Shown: positions 1 through 9,563, numbered from the stretch's first letter. The stretch is 64,000 nt of DNA from JAMXLO01 sp963794185 (GCA_963794185.1 CAWCDM010000124.1:68994-132993), one strand, 5' to 3'. Notes: a model not told the origin generated them from the sequence alone. Numbers and translations are program-made.

Positions 1-129
1 CATCGGCGGCAGCGCGGCGCGGTCCACCACGATCGTGCTGATGCCCGCCGCCGCCAGCCGGCAGCCCAGCGTACCGCCGACCGGGCCGGCGCCGACCACA
101 CACACCGCGGCGGACAGATGCTCGCTCAT
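1..129 (-). CDS. UbiH/VisC-family FAD-dependent monooxygenase, N-terminal part
   Basis: Only the first 43 codons are inside the window, starting at the ATG complementary to 127-129 and running off the left edge. Residues 9-31 form a beta strand, a Gly-rich GAGPVGGTLG dinucleotide-binding loop and a helix, ending in an acidic VVDR strand; this is the FAD-binding Rossmann start of UbiH/UbiF-type aromatic hydroxylases, which act in ubiquinone synthesis. It is divergent from ftsK, a common arrangement in alphaproteobacteria. The family is clear. The exact substrate, ubiquinone ring or another aromatic, cannot be told from this fragment. Confidence 0.7.
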   Translation of the reverse strand, partial: MSEHLSAAVCVVGAGPVGGTLGCRLAAAGISTIVVDRAALPPM

Positions 130-252
130 TGCCGGGACAGTGGCGCCGACACCGATCGTCGGCAAGCGGACGTTGCCGCTTCATCGATCAGGGGTTTCCG
201 GCATATAGTTCGATTCGCACGCCAACAACGGGTGCAAAGGGTCAACGAACGC

Positions 253-2653
253 ATGGCCACTGCCAGGTCTGCCGGGGCACGCCGCCTGGTCTCCCCGGAC
301 GTCAAGGCGCTGATGAACCGCCGCTCGGCCGAGCTGGTCGGGCTGGCGCTGGGGCTGCTCGGCCTCGCCGTGCTGGTGGCGTTGGCCTGCTACGACCCGC
401 GCGATCCCTCGCTGAACACCGCGACTTCGCGGCACGTGAGCAATCTCGCGGGACCGCTCGGCGCTATGCTGGCGGACCTGCTGCTGCAAGGCTTCGGCAT
501 CGCCGCCGCGCTGCCTGGGGTGGCGATGCTCGCCTGGGCCTGGCGCATCGCCTCGCGGCGGGGGCTGGACAGCGTGCTCGCCCGGTTTGCCGCCCTGCTG
601 GCTGCGTTGCCGTTGCTGGCCGCGGTGCTGGCCGCCGTCACCGCACCGCGATCGCTCGCGTGGCCGACGGTGGCCGGGCTGGGCGGGGCGATCGGCAGGC
701 TGTTGGGCGCCGCCGGCCTCGCGGTCGGACGCGACGTTCTGGGGCCGCTGGGCGCGCTGATGGTCTGGACCATCGGCACGGCGCTCGCCGTGACGCTGAC
801 CCTGCTGGCACTCGGCCTCTCGGCTGGCGAATGGCGCACCGCAATTCGCTCCGTCGGACAAGGGGCGCGATACGGTGTATCCGGTGGCCGTGCCACCGCC
901 GGTGTCGTGCGGCGGATGTTGCGTGCCGTCTCCCGCAGTTTCGGCCGCCTGGCTGGCCTGCTCCACCTGCGTCGCCGCGACGAGCCGTCACCCGGCCCGA
1001 TCGTCCGGCGCGACCCGGCTGCCGCTATTACGCGCGGCTCCGGCTCTCGACGATCAGCCGCCGCCGATCGTATCGCGTTTGGCGAGGCCGCCCGTGCCGT
1101 CCCACCGTGCCCGCCAGGAAAGCCTGCCGCTGCCCGAGGCCGGCTGGCGATTCCCGTCGCTGTCGCTGCTGAAGCCCGCGCCCACCCGCGCCACCAGCGG
1201 ACCCAGCAGCGAATCGCTCGAGGCGAACGCGAGGCTGCTGGAAACCGTGCTCGCGGATTACGGCGTGCAGGGCAGCATCGTGGAAATCCGCCCCGGCCCG
1301 GTGGTGACGCTCTACGAGTTGGAGCCGGCGCCCGGCATTCGCAGCGCGCGCGTGATCGGACTGGCGGACGATGTGGCGCGCAGCCTCTCGGTGACCGCGG
1401 TGCGCATCGCCACCGTGCCCGGCCGCAACGTGATCGGCATCGAGGTCCCGAACGCACGTCGGGAAACCGTGTTCCTGTCCGAGATCCTGGCGTCCGAGGA
1501 GGTGCAGAAGCACACCGGACGGCTGGCGCTGGCGCTGGGCAAGGACATCAGCGGCGCGGCGGTCGTGGCCGATCTCGCGCGCATGCCGCACCTGATGATC
1601 GCCGGCACCACCGGGTCCGGCAAATCGGTCGGCGTCAATGCGATGATCCTGTCGCTGCTGTACCGGCTGGCGCCCGACCAGTGCCGGCTGATCCTGATCG
1701 ACCCGAAGATGCTTGAGCTGTCGATGTACGAAGGCATTCCGCATCTGATGGCACCGGTCGTGACGGAGCCTGCCAAGGCGGTGACAGCGCTGAAATGGAC
1801 GGTGCGCGAGATGGAGCGCCGCTATCGCGCCATGAGCCAGCTCGGCGTGCGCAACATCGGCGGCTACAACGACCGTGTGGCCGAGGCGCGCGCAAGGGGC
1901 GAGGTGGTGACGCGTCGGGTGCAGACCGGGTTCGATCCCGACACCAGCCGCCCGACCTTCGAGGAGCAGCCGTTGTCGCTGGAGGCTATGCCGCTGATCG
2001 TCGTGGTGGTGGACGAGATGGCGGACCTGATGATGGTGGCAGGCAAGGAGATCGAGGCTGCGGTGCAGCGCCTGGCGCAGATGGCGCGGGCGGCCGGCAT
2101 CCATGTGATCATGGCGACCCAGCGGCCGTCCGTGGACGTGATCACCGGCACGATCAAGGCGAATTTCCCGACGCGCATCAGCTTCCAGGTGATCAGCAAG
2201 TTCGACAGCCGCACAATCCTCGGGGAACAGGGTGCGGAGCAGTTGCTGGGCATGGGCGACATGCTGTTCATGCAGGGCGGCGGGCGCATCACCCGCGTGC
2301 ACGGCCCCTTCGTGTCGGACGACGAGGTGGAGAAGGTCGTGGAGTTCCTGCGCGAGCAGGGCGAGCCGGCCTACCTCGATGAGGTGACCGAGCCGTCGGA
2401 TAGCGACGGCGATGCGATGCTGCCCGGGTTCAGTGGCGCAGGCGACGGCGAGAAGGGGCTGTATCCCGAGGCAGTCGCCGTGGTGGCGCGCGAGGGCAAG
2501 GCGAGCACCAGCTTCATCCAGCGGCATCTGAACATCGGCTACAACCGAGCTGCCAAGCTGATCGAGCAGATGGAGAAGGAAGGCATCGTCGGGCCGGCGA
2601 ACCATGTAGGGAAGCGCGAGGTGCTGATCCGGCGGACGGCGGACGAGGACTGA
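253..2653 (+). CDS. ftsK: DNA translocase FtsK, reading frame broken once
   Basis: Membrane-anchored, septum-located DNA pump that clears and aligns chromosome termini at division. The first frame (from the ATG at 253) encodes the N-terminal domain with about four hydrophobic segments. A +1 frame then encodes the motor: Walker A GTTGSGKS near 1609-1632, the Walker B strand VVVVDEMADL near 2000-2030, and a C-terminal winged-helix gamma domain ending at 2653. The switch lies in the Pro/Arg-rich linker, roughly 970-1060, and needs one extra base (or two missing). Joined, the product is about 800 residues, the normal length for the family. As ftsK is essential in most bacteria, a sequence error is as likely as a real mutation. 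The start has no strong ribosome site. Confidence 0.88.
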
Positions 2654-2694
2654 ATTTTGGCGATGGCAGCGCTGGAGCAGCGTTAAGTACAAGC

Positions 2695-2733
2695 CATACC
2701 GCTCCGTGCCTCTGCGTCTCTGCGGTGAACCTG
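2695..2733. repeat. Possible dispersed low-complexity repeat after ftsK
   Basis: The stretch between ftsK and the next gene contains a CTCCGTGCCTCTGCGTCTCT-like run followed by GCGGTGAA. Similar CTCTGCGTCTCTGCGG strings recur in intergenic DNA of many unrelated bacteria. Only one copy is seen in this window, so its repeat nature is recalled rather than shown here. It lies between the stop of ftsK and the stop of the convergent oxidoreductase gene. Confidence 0.3.
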
Positions 2734-2740
2734 GCCTTCT

Positions 2741-3592
2741 TCAGCCCGCGAACTGCCGCATCAATGGGGCCCAGCGATCGAGGATCGGCACAATCTGGTC
2801 CGACTTCGCGGCCGGCAGGCTGATCACCACGCGCGCAACGCCGAGTTCCTGGTACTGGCGCAGACGGTCGGCATCGTCCGCCACACGGAACAGCGTGACC
2901 GGCAGCGACGCAGGATCGCGCCCGGCCTCCGCCGCCATTTTCCGGAATTGCGGCAGCGTGTCGCCGATGTCGCCGTGCCGGGTGCGACCGGCGCCCGGTA
3001 TCCAGCCGTCGCCGTAGCGGACCGAGCGACGCGCTCCATAGGGAAAGGCGCCGCCGACAATGACCGGAAACGGCTGCTGCACCGGCTTCGGCCAGGTCTG
3101 CATCGGCGCAAAGTCGACAAACTCGCCGTGATACTCCGGCGTCTCCTGCGTCCAGATCAGCTTCATCGCCTCGACCCGCTCGCGCGACAGCTTGTGGCGC
3201 GTGGCGTACACCGTGCCGTGGTGCTCCATCTCTTCCTTGTCCCAGCCGTTGCCGACGCCGAACAGGAAGCGGCCGCGCGAAAGCTGGTCGATCGAGGCGA
3301 CCATCTTCGCGGTCTGAATCGGATCGCGCTGATTGATCAGACAGACGCCGGTGCCGACCTTCAGCGACGTTGTCGCCACCGCCGCCGCGGTCAGCACCAG
3401 GAACGGATCCATGATGTCGTAATAGGGCCGCGGCAGTTCGGGGCCGCCGGGAAACGGCATCGTGCGCACGATCGGAATGTGCGAATGCTCTGGCACCCAG
3501 AGCGATTCGAAGCCGCGTTCCTCGAGCAGGGGACCAAGTTCCCCCGGCGTCATCGAGGCATCGGTGAAGAACATCGCGGCGCCGAACTGCAT
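2741..3592 (-). CDS. Luciferase-like (LLM) flavin-dependent oxidoreductase
   Basis: TIM-barrel oxidoreductase of the bacterial-luciferase superfamily, using reduced FMN or F420 on an unknown substrate. Recognisable family blocks are the N-terminal FGAAMFFTD strand, the LKVGTGV strand, the QLSRGRFLFGVGNGWDKEEM segment (residues about 102-121), and the C-terminal arm with EAGRDP and ELGVARV. I chose the ATG at 3592 because GGAGG sits 8 bases upstream; the open frame extends 23 codons further without a better start. The length of 283 residues fits the short F420-dependent class. A second LLM gene lies 0.8 kb away on the same strand, beyond a toxin-antitoxin pair, but the two are not close paralogues. 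Confidence 0.85.
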   Translation of the reverse strand: MQFGAAMFFTDASMTPGELGPLLEERGFESLWVPEHSHIPIVRTMPFPGGPELPRPYYDIMDPFLVLTAAAVATTSLKVGTGVCLINQRDPIQTAKMVASIDQLSRGRFLFGVGNGWDKEEMEHHGTVYATRHKLSRERVEAMKLIWTQETPEYHGEFVDFAPMQTWPKPVQQPFPVIVGGAFPYGARRSVRYGDGWIPGAGRTRHGDIGDTLPQFRKMAAEAGRDPASLPVTLFRVADDADRLRQYQELGVARVVISLPAAKSDQIVPILDRWAPLMRQFAG

Positions 3593-3681
3593 GTCGGGGA
3601 TCCTCCGGTGGGTGCTGACGATGGATTGTGCCCGGCGGCTCCGGGCTCGACAAATGGCCATCTGATGGCTGTGGTTTGGCC

Positions 3682-3933
3682 ATGAGCACGCACAGTGTAG
3701 CAGAGGCGAAGAACCACCTGCCGGAGCTGATCGACCGCGCGTTGAAAGGCGAGGCGGTGGTGATCACCCGCCACGGCCATCCCGTCGTCGAACTCAAGCC
3801 GGTGCCTCCGCCGCCGCGCCGCATCACCCAGGCCGACATCGACTGGCTGGATGCGCACCGGGTCGGATTGCAAGGCAAGGGCGAGGACGCGGTCACCATG
3901 CTGATCAGGATGCGTGACGAAGACTGGCGGTGA
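3682..3933 (+). CDS. Phd/YefM-type antitoxin
   Basis: Small (83 residues) DNA-binding antitoxin that would neutralise the adjacent PIN toxin and repress their shared promoter. The N-terminal MSTHSVAEAKNHLPELIDRA matches the Phd/YefM fold, followed by the GEAVVITRHGHPVVELKP hairpin typical of the family. The C-terminal 40 residues, charged and ending RMRDEDWR, would be the toxin-binding tail. The stop codon overlaps the GTG start of vapC by four bases, so the pair is translationally coupled. The ATG at 3682 was preferred over the upstream frame because homologous antitoxins begin at this position. Confidence 0.82.
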   Translation: MSTHSVAEAKNHLPELIDRALKGEAVVITRHGHPVVELKPVPPPPRRITQADIDWLDAHRVGLQGKGEDAVTMLIRMRDEDWR

Positions 3934-4355
3934 GCACCTACCTGGATACCAGCGTCCTGGTCGCGTTGCTCATCGACAGTGATCCGTTTACCGAACGCGC
4001 CAAAGCCTACATGGCCGTCAATCCCGACAGCCTGATTATCAGCAATTTCGCTGCGGCAGAGTCCGTCTCGGTCGTGGGCCGCCTGACACGCATGCGACGG
4101 CTCACTACTGACGACGCAACTGCGATATTCGGCGATTTCGATGCCTGGAAAGCACGAACGGCAGAGTTGGTGGAGATCACCACGCCGGACATCACCGTCA
4201 CCACGTCAATCCTGCGCCGTCTCGATCTAAATCTGCGGACGCCGGACGCGATCAATATCGCCATCGCCGACCGCCTTGGTGCAACGCTCGCCGCGGTAGA
4301 CGAGAGGATGGCAATCGCCGCGCGCGCACTTGGCGTGCAGGTGGCGCCCGCCTGA
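3930..4355 (+). CDS. vapC: VapC-type PIN-domain ribonuclease toxin
   Basis: Mg-dependent RNase of a type II toxin-antitoxin system; VapC family members cut tRNA or rRNA. The four acidic active-site positions are visible: D6 (YLDTS), E44 (AAAES), D106 (RTPDA) and D124 (AVDER), with D114 nearby. Length 141 residues is normal. It starts at a GTG that overlaps the antitoxin stop by four bases. The set of key residues is complete, so the toxin should be active. The unit sits alone between two LLM oxidoreductase genes. Confidence 0.88.
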   Translation: MSTYLDTSVLVALLIDSDPFTERAKAYMAVNPDSLIISNFAAAESVSVVGRLTRMRRLTTDDATAIFGDFDAWKARTAELVEITTPDITVTTSILRRLDLNLRTPDAINIAIADRLGATLAAVDERMAIAARALGVQVAPA

Positions 4356-4357
4356 CG

Positions 4358-5371
4358 CTACCCAGCCTGCCGCACCGCCGGAAACACCTCCTCGGCCAGC
4401 AGCTGCATCTGCTCCAGCGCCAGGCTCTTCGGCATGCCGACCCAATGGACGCCCAGGATCAGCGTGGTCACCCCGAACCGCCGCCTGAGATCGATGATCT
4501 GCTCCGTCACCTCCGCCACCGAGCCGATCACGAACCGATCATCCACCAGTTCGTCGAAATCCAGATCGAAGTGATCGCCGGCGGGCATCACCTTGTCCTG
4601 GCCCCAGTCGCGGTACGCCTTGTACTTCACCTCGAGGAAAGGCCGCGCCAGACGGATCGCCTCCTCTCGCGAACGAGCGACGAACACCTCGCGCGCCATC
4701 GGGAGCTCCGCCGGGAACGGCTTGCCGCAGGCATCGAGCTCCCGCCGGTAGACATCCATCTGCCGCGCGAGCGTCGCCAGCTTGTTATGCGGATTGACGA
4801 ACCAGGCATCGGCCATGCGCGCCGTGCGCCGAATCCCGACATCCGCATTCGCGCCGATCCAAACGGGAGGCATCGGCTTCTGCACCGGCAGCACCGTGCA
4901 GTTCGCGCCGTCCAGCTCGAAATACGATGCCTTCATCGTCACGAAGTCCTCGGTCCATAGCCGCTTCACGGCCGTCAGGCACTCCTCGAAGCGCCGCCCG
5001 GCCTGCTGCAGCGTTGTGCCGAATGCCTTGAACTCGACCTCGCGGTAGCCGATGCCAGCGCCGAACACCAGCTTTCCCCCGCACATGACATCGAGCGATG
5101 CGAGTTCCTCCGCTACATGCAGCGGACTGTGCAGCGGCAGCAGCACCACGCCCGGGATCAGCCGCAGCTTCGGCGCCACCAAAGCGACCTGCGTCAGATA
5201 CGGAATCTGCTGGATGTATTGAAACGGATACGAACTGTAGTGCGAACCTTTGGCGACGCAGTCATAGCCAAGCTCCTCCGCGTGCCTTGCCGCATCGAGG
5301 TCCTCGGCAAGCCGCACCTGCATGTCGTCGCCCTGCGGATATTGGCCGCGAATGATCAGGCCGAACTTCAT
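4358..5371 (-). CDS. Luciferase-like (LLM) flavin-dependent oxidoreductase
   Basis: Second flavin- or F420-dependent TIM-barrel oxidoreductase (337 residues). Diagnostic parts are MKFGLIIRGQYPQGD at the N terminus, the LIPGVVLLPLHSPLHVAEELASLDVM block, GGKLVFGAGIGYREVEFKAFG and the PPVWIGANAD strand. The C-terminal motif VIGSVAEVTEQIIDLRRRFG is the usual F420-family closing helix. ATG 5371 is preferred; a GTG three bases upstream is also possible, with a GGGGAGGG purine tract just before it. The gene converges tail to tail on vapC with a two-base gap. The substrate is unknown. Confidence 0.85.
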   Translation of the reverse strand: MKFGLIIRGQYPQGDDMQVRLAEDLDAARHAEELGYDCVAKGSHYSSYPFQYIQQIPYLTQVALVAPKLRLIPGVVLLPLHSPLHVAEELASLDVMCGGKLVFGAGIGYREVEFKAFGTTLQQAGRRFEECLTAVKRLWTEDFVTMKASYFELDGANCTVLPVQKPMPPVWIGANADVGIRRTARMADAWFVNPHNKLATLARQMDVYRRELDACGKPFPAELPMAREVFVARSREEAIRLARPFLEVKYKAYRDWGQDKVMPAGDHFDLDFDELVDDRFVIGSVAEVTEQIIDLRRRFGVTTLILGVHWVGMPKSLALEQMQLLAEEVFPAVRQAG

Positions 5372-5470
5372 CACACCCTCCCCTTTCCGACGCGCTGCGA
5401 CCAGAATACCGCAATGCGCACCTCCGGCATCCAGGTCCAGATCACCCCGGCCCGCCCGCTGCCCTGTTGA

Positions 5471-5947
5471 TTACGGAGCCGCATAGAACAGGTACTGGGC
5501 CGTGTAGCGCATCCGTGCCTGCGGTAGCGTCTGCGTCTCATTGCAGACTGTGGTCGGAGCCGCCCCGCCTTTCGTGTCAACGCGACGCACCAGGTTGGCA
5601 CCGCTTAGAATTCCGCTCCCTTCGTGCGACTTGACTCGCAGCAACAACCAGGCAATGGCGTGCGGCTCCGGCGCGAGATCCTGTGCAATGACCTCACCCA
5701 CAATCTTGCTGCCATCCTCCATCTGCCAAGTCGGCCCGGCGAAGTGGGTGCCGATCTGCCGCCCGGCCACGTCGAATAGAGTCGCGTCCGGGGCGGTGAA
5801 CACCCAGCGATAGCCGTCGCTTTGCTTCTCGCAAGTATAGATCTGCACCCCCTGCGCTGCGGCTTCCAGAAGCAGCCTGGCGCCAGGCGGCGCGGCGGTG
5901 TGCTGCGCCTCACCCGACACAACGGTCGCGGTGGCACCCACGACCAA
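5471..5947 (-). CDS. DUF3455-family protein
   Basis: Exported or envelope protein of unknown function. The central blocks VQIYTCEK, YRWVFTAPDATLFDVAGRQIGTH, GPTWQMEDGSKIVGE, and the closing R-Y-T-A-Q-Y-L-F-Y segment are characteristic of DUF3455 proteins. The first residues are hydrophobic, as in a signal peptide, but the only start in frame is a TTG at 5947. An ATG at 5981 lies in another frame, so a small frameshift near the N terminus is possible. The gene stands alone, 97 bases upstream of the LLM gene on the same strand. Confidence 0.72.
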   Translation of the reverse strand: MVVGATATVVSGEAQHTAAPPGARLLLEAAAQGVQIYTCEKQSDGYRWVFTAPDATLFDVAGRQIGTHFAGPTWQMEDGSKIVGEVIAQDLAPEPHAIAWLLLRVKSHEGSGILSGANLVRRVDTKGGAAPTTVCNETQTLPQARMRYTAQYLFYAAP

Positions 5948-5981
5948 ACCGACAAGTACCTGGCAGCAGACGACAATCCAT

Positions 5982-6497
5982 CAGGGCATCCTCTCGATTG
6001 GGATCACGCACAGAACAGGCACGATAGCGTGCTTCGCGGGATTAGCTGGGAACAACCAAGGCGTCTGACATGCCGCATCGTCCCAGTTGGGGTGGTCAAC
6101 CATGCAACCGGGCCGGTCAGACCTTCGGCAGCCCTTGCCTGTGCGCTACTCGCCGTTCCTTCTGCAATTGCCCGGGGTCGGCCCGGGTGTCCGGCAGCAC
6201 TGTGAGGCAAACTACCGAGTTCATGCGCGTCAGGGCGCGGATCGGGGCACTCGCCGAAAAAGGGTCTCCAACGGGTACACCGCAGCGGACGCAATGCCGG
6301 CAGCCGCGATGGTTGGACGCCCGCTTGAGCGGTACGTGCTCAAGCTGCCGGAGCCCGCCGTCTGGGACGAGCGCTGCGTCCCGATCGAAGCGTCCGTTGG
6401 CGGCATCCGCGGACGGCTCAAGGGGCAGCTTGGGCGTGATTTCGGTAATTTCCGCAGTTCCAGCGGACGAAATTCATGGGAGCGGACCGCGGATCGA
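5982..6497. other. Gene-poor stretch
   Basis: About 500 bases between two exported-protein genes. Overlapping open frames exist on both strands, but their translations are Arg/Pro/Ser-rich, lack recognisable motifs and have no ribosome sites. I see no RNA gene, repeat or clear promoter in it. Confidence 0.5.
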
Positions 6498-7025
6498 TCA
6501 ACCCTCACGCTTCGCGGGGATTTTCGGCAGCCTGTTAAGGTTCATTTTCATGCCGTTCGGCCCGATCATATCGCCCGGCTGCATGCCGGCGGGACACGGG
6601 CCGGCCCACTTGGCCTCCTGTGTCATTGTCAAATCACTGCGGCCCATCATCGGGGGGTCGAAGTGCGTCTGGATGTCGGTCTTGTAAGCTGAGTCGCCGG
6701 TGAACGTCATCACCGCGCGTGATGTCATCTTCATGTCGCCCATCGCGCACTCGGTGTCCACGGTGGCGACGTTGCCGCTGCGACGCAGGTCGTAGCGGCT
6801 GCACATTCCCTGTGCTGTGTTCATGCCGAACTTGTACAATTCGGCATCGGTCGCGGCGTCAGTGCAGAATTTCATACCCTGCGGCATGTTGCCCCCCGCC
6901 ATGTGCAGAGTGACCTCCCACAGGCCAGGTTTGCGCGTCGGCAGGTCATCTGCCCACGCGCCGGTGAGGGCACAGGCGAGACCGCCGAAAAGCGCAGCAG
7001 CGCACGTCGCGGTGGCTGTTCGCAT
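6498..7025 (-). CDS. DUF3617-family exported protein
   Basis: Periplasmic or outer-membrane-associated small protein of unknown role. Residues 1-25 are a signal peptide ending around ALTGAWA. The mature part begins with LPTRKPGLWEVTL, the hallmark opening of DUF3617, and continues with a conserved Cys in MKFCTD and in GMCSRYDLRR, and the TECAMGDMKMTSRAVMTFTG strand pair. The ATG at 7025 has GGAGG 9 bases upstream. The open frame runs 24 codons further upstream, which I left out. Length of 175 residues is normal. Confidence 0.82.
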   Translation of the reverse strand: MRTATATCAAALFGGLACALTGAWADDLPTRKPGLWEVTLHMAGGNMPQGMKFCTDAATDAELYKFGMNTAQGMCSRYDLRRSGNVATVDTECAMGDMKMTSRAVMTFTGDSAYKTDIQTHFDPPMMGRSDLTMTQEAKWAGPCPAGMQPGDMIGPNGMKMNLNRLPKIPAKREG

Positions 7026-7565
7026 GTGATGACCCTCCGTGATGCCGAGGACGTTCTCGCGCCGCCGACCGTAGAGCGGGACGAAGCCGCGGCACAACCG
7101 GCCCCATAACGAGGAACCCTGAGTCCAGGCCGGTCGCGGAAGACAGGAATGCGCCGCCCGTCGTCACCCTCGCGCCATTCGACCTGGATTACTTCGGCAG
7201 CAAGCAGCACGGGCTTGTAACAACCGTAAGGTGAGCCCAGCGGCGATCGCGTCGTCGTGCGCGGGTAGGGCGCTGCCTAGTCGGACAGCAGCGGTCACAC
7301 CGCGCCGGTGTTCACCTGAGGCCGCGCGAACTGGTGGACATTTCCCACGCGCGGGACGCTCGCGGTAAGTGATGCTGTTGCAAGCCGACGGCAAAGTGGG
7401 TGAACCGTCCACAACCCCACAACGTCCCGGCAACTTGTTGCCGCGCAGGCAGGGCACTAACCGATAGCCGGGCCAATTGCAAAAAGTCGCCAAGGCCCTA
7501 GACCGCACGGGCCTGACGGCAATCACCGTGGCATCCGACGCGTCGATTTGGAACCAGAACCTGAA
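7026..7565. other. Gene-poor stretch
   Basis: Roughly 540 bases with one minus-strand open frame (7164-7595) whose translation has no recognisable domain and no ribosome site. I regard it as non-coding. The region is bounded on the right by a strong hairpin. Confidence 0.45.
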
Positions 7566-7609
7566 CGGCGGAGCCGTGACCAAATCAATGGTCACACAAA
7601 GCTCCGCCG
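7566..7609. terminator. Nested two-stem hairpin, possible terminator
   Basis: Outer arms CGGCGGAGC (7566-7574) and GCTCCGCCG (7601-7609) are perfectly complementary. Inside them a second perfect stem, GTGACCA (7576-7582) with TGGTCAC (7589-7595), closes a six-base loop. The internal loop is one base on one side and five on the other. It lies about 30 bases downstream of the stop of the minus-strand gene at 7638, where a terminator would be expected. No T tract follows on either strand, so the structure could be a different RNA or protein-binding element. Confidence 0.45.
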
Positions 7610-7637
7610 CAATGACATGCTACAGTTCAGCCAAGCA

Positions 7638-8057
7638 TCAGTTACCACCGGACGGGGGCGGAACAAACCACGGCACGGTGATGCCCTGACAGTCGAGGTT
7701 CTGCCCCTTGACATTGGCGGTGAGCCAGCCGTCCTGCCTCATAACCCCGGTGATGACTGCCGTGCGTCCCTGCCCTCCGACCTCCTTCCCATTCATCGTG
7801 AAGGTCCGGTTCGGGTTGATCGACCCGCTCACATTGGCCATGCTCTTCATGTTGTTCCAGGCAACCATCCCCGACAGGGTGTTGTTGTCGCCCACCACCA
7901 CGTGCCAATCGAGCGAGGGGCACTGGCCTGCCGGCCTTGAGTGGAACGTGTAAACCCTGCCCTCAGGCGCAACCTGCTGCGCGAGTGCCATATTGCATGT
8001 GGCGGTAACCACCACAGCACCCGCCGCGACTGTACCCATCAGCTTACCCCAAGTCAT
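7638..8057 (-). CDS. Hypothetical exported protein
   Basis: No family recognised. The 139-residue product starts with a signal peptide (about residues 1-26, ending in NMALAQ) and continues with a beta-rich mature part containing two cysteines, in GQCPSLDW and LDCQGI, that could form a disulfide. The end is Pro-rich. I chose the ATG at 8057, which has a GGAAAGG-like ribosome site; 34 further codons upstream lack signal-peptide features. Followed by the nested hairpin at 7566-7609. Confidence 0.6.
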   Translation of the reverse strand: MTWGKLMGTVAAGAVVVTATCNMALAQQVAPEGRVYTFHSRPAGQCPSLDWHVVVGDNNTLSGMVAWNNMKSMANVSGSINPNRTFTMNGKEVGGQGRTAVITGVMRQDGWLTANVKGQNLDCQGITVPWFVPPPSGGN

Positions 8058-8261
8058 GCGCGTTGCCTTTCCATTGGTTGGACTGGGTAGTGAGTCTCTC
8101 CCCGTAGCGCAGGCACGCGACGCCGAATCGGCAGGTTGCGGCCTTCGATACGCTCCCACCTGCGGCCACCTCCGTCAAGCCACCGATGCCCGACCATGGC
8201 GGGATCTGCATAGCCAGAGTGGCCGGCGCGGCCAGAAACAAGCCGCCCGTTACGCCGGTTA

Positions 8262-9563
8262 TCACGCCCAGTTAGCAGCGCTTTGGGTCCGCTGTCCAGC
8301 CGCATCCCACATCAGGCGAGGGTCGAAGGTCTCGGCAGCGAACATGGTGAGAATGACCACCCCGCAGAAAGCGACGGCGCCGAACCCCGGCTCGATGGTG
8401 ATCACACCGCCGAACCGCACGAGCGCCCCGAGCAGCGATTCCATGAAGATGTCGATCATCGACCAGCGGCCGATCCAGCGCACCACGTGGTACAGCCGGG
8501 TCCGATCGCGAAGCCACCCTGCGCGGCCGGTCTGCGTGGCGACCAGCATCACGGTCAGCCCGACAAGCTTCAGCATCGGTACGGCGATGCTGGCGAAGAA
8601 CACCAGCGCCGCAAGCGGATACATCCCCGACGAGATCAGCTCCCGCACGCCGCCGAGGATCGTGCTGGGTTGGCCGGCGCCGAGTTGCATAACGGTCAGC
8701 ACCGGATAGAGGTTCGCCGGCACGTAGAGGATCGCGGCGGCAATCATCAGCGCCCAGGTCCGGGTCAGGCTGTTCGGCTTGCGTTCATGCAGCGCCGAGT
8801 CGCAGCGCGGACACCGGGCTTCACCTCGCGGGAGCATGCTCACCAGACCGCAGGACTCGCAGCCGACCGCTCCTGTCAGCTGCCCGCGTGCCGGCAGATT
8901 GCGCAATGCCTTGTCGGCGGCGGAGGAGCGGTCGAGTGCGTCCCAAACCGCCTCATGATCGAGCGCGCCGTCTGCCCACGTCATGATGAAGGTCAGGGCA
9001 AACAGCGCAAAAACGCCGGTGCCCAGCGTGATCGTCACCAGATCGCCCAGCTTCACATAGGCGACCAGTACGCCGAACACGAAGACCTCGATCATCGACC
9101 AGGGCGTAAGCCGTTCGACCAGCACGAAGACCCGGCGCAGATGACGCGGCGGATGCGCCATGTGCAGGCCGATCAGCACATAGAGCGTGCCAAGCAGCTT
9201 GCCGAACGGCGCCACGACGGTCACGAACACGACGACCGCGGCCAGGGCGGTCATGCCGCGCTCGATCAGTTCCTGCGGTCCCGAAAGCAGACCGGCCTGA
9301 AGCGTGATGCCGGCGGTCTCCACGCTCATGAGCGTCGTCACGCACATCACCGTCAGCAGCACGAGTGCGGCGAGCGTCAATGCCAGGCTGTGCTCCAGCG
9401 GATGTCGTCGCGCCCGGTGGAGCCTGGTGCCGCAGCGGCTGCAATGCGCGGAAATGCCGGGCGCGAGTGCCGGGACGGTCTGCAGCAGCCCGCAACTCTG
9501 GCATTCGTGCAGCCGCGGCCTGATGACTTCAGGTTCCGGCGGGGCCCGGAACAGCGACGTCAC
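8262..9563 (-). CDS. pqiA: Paraquat-inducible protein A (PqiA)
   Basis: Inner-membrane partner of the PqiB MCE-protein bridge that carries lipids between membranes. Two PqiA modules are present. Each starts with a zinc ribbon (CQSCG/CSRCG near residues 20-45 and CESCG/CPRCD near 235-260) followed by four transmembrane helices. Length is 433 residues, as in the family. It starts with a GTG that overlaps the pqiC stop by four bases, so it is the last gene of a coupled operon pqiB-pqiC-pqiA. The order differs from the E. coli pqiA-pqiB-pqiC operon. Confidence 0.9.
   Translation of the reverse strand: MTSLFRAPPEPEVIRPRLHECQSCGLLQTVPALAPGISAHCSRCGTRLHRARRHPLEHSLALTLAALVLLTVMCVTTLMSVETAGITLQAGLLSGPQELIERGMTALAAVVVFVTVVAPFGKLLGTLYVLIGLHMAHPPRHLRRVFVLVERLTPWSMIEVFVFGVLVAYVKLGDLVTITLGTGVFALFALTFIMTWADGALDHEAVWDALDRSSAADKALRNLPARGQLTGAVGCESCGLVSMLPRGEARCPRCDSALHERKPNSLTRTWALMIAAAILYVPANLYPVLTVMQLGAGQPSTILGGVRELISSGMYPLAALVFFASIAVPMLKLVGLTVMLVATQTGRAGWLRDRTRLYHVVRWIGRWSMIDIFMESLLGALVRFGGVITIEPGFGAVAFCGVVILTMFAAETFDPRLMWDAAGQRTQSAANWA

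Noticed and set aside
1028..2692. 554-codon open frame on the minus strand
   Set aside because: Antisense to the FtsK motor domain; His-rich shadow frame.
7164..7595. 143-codon minus-strand frame
   Set aside because: No ribosome site, no domain, and its start lies within the nested hairpin.
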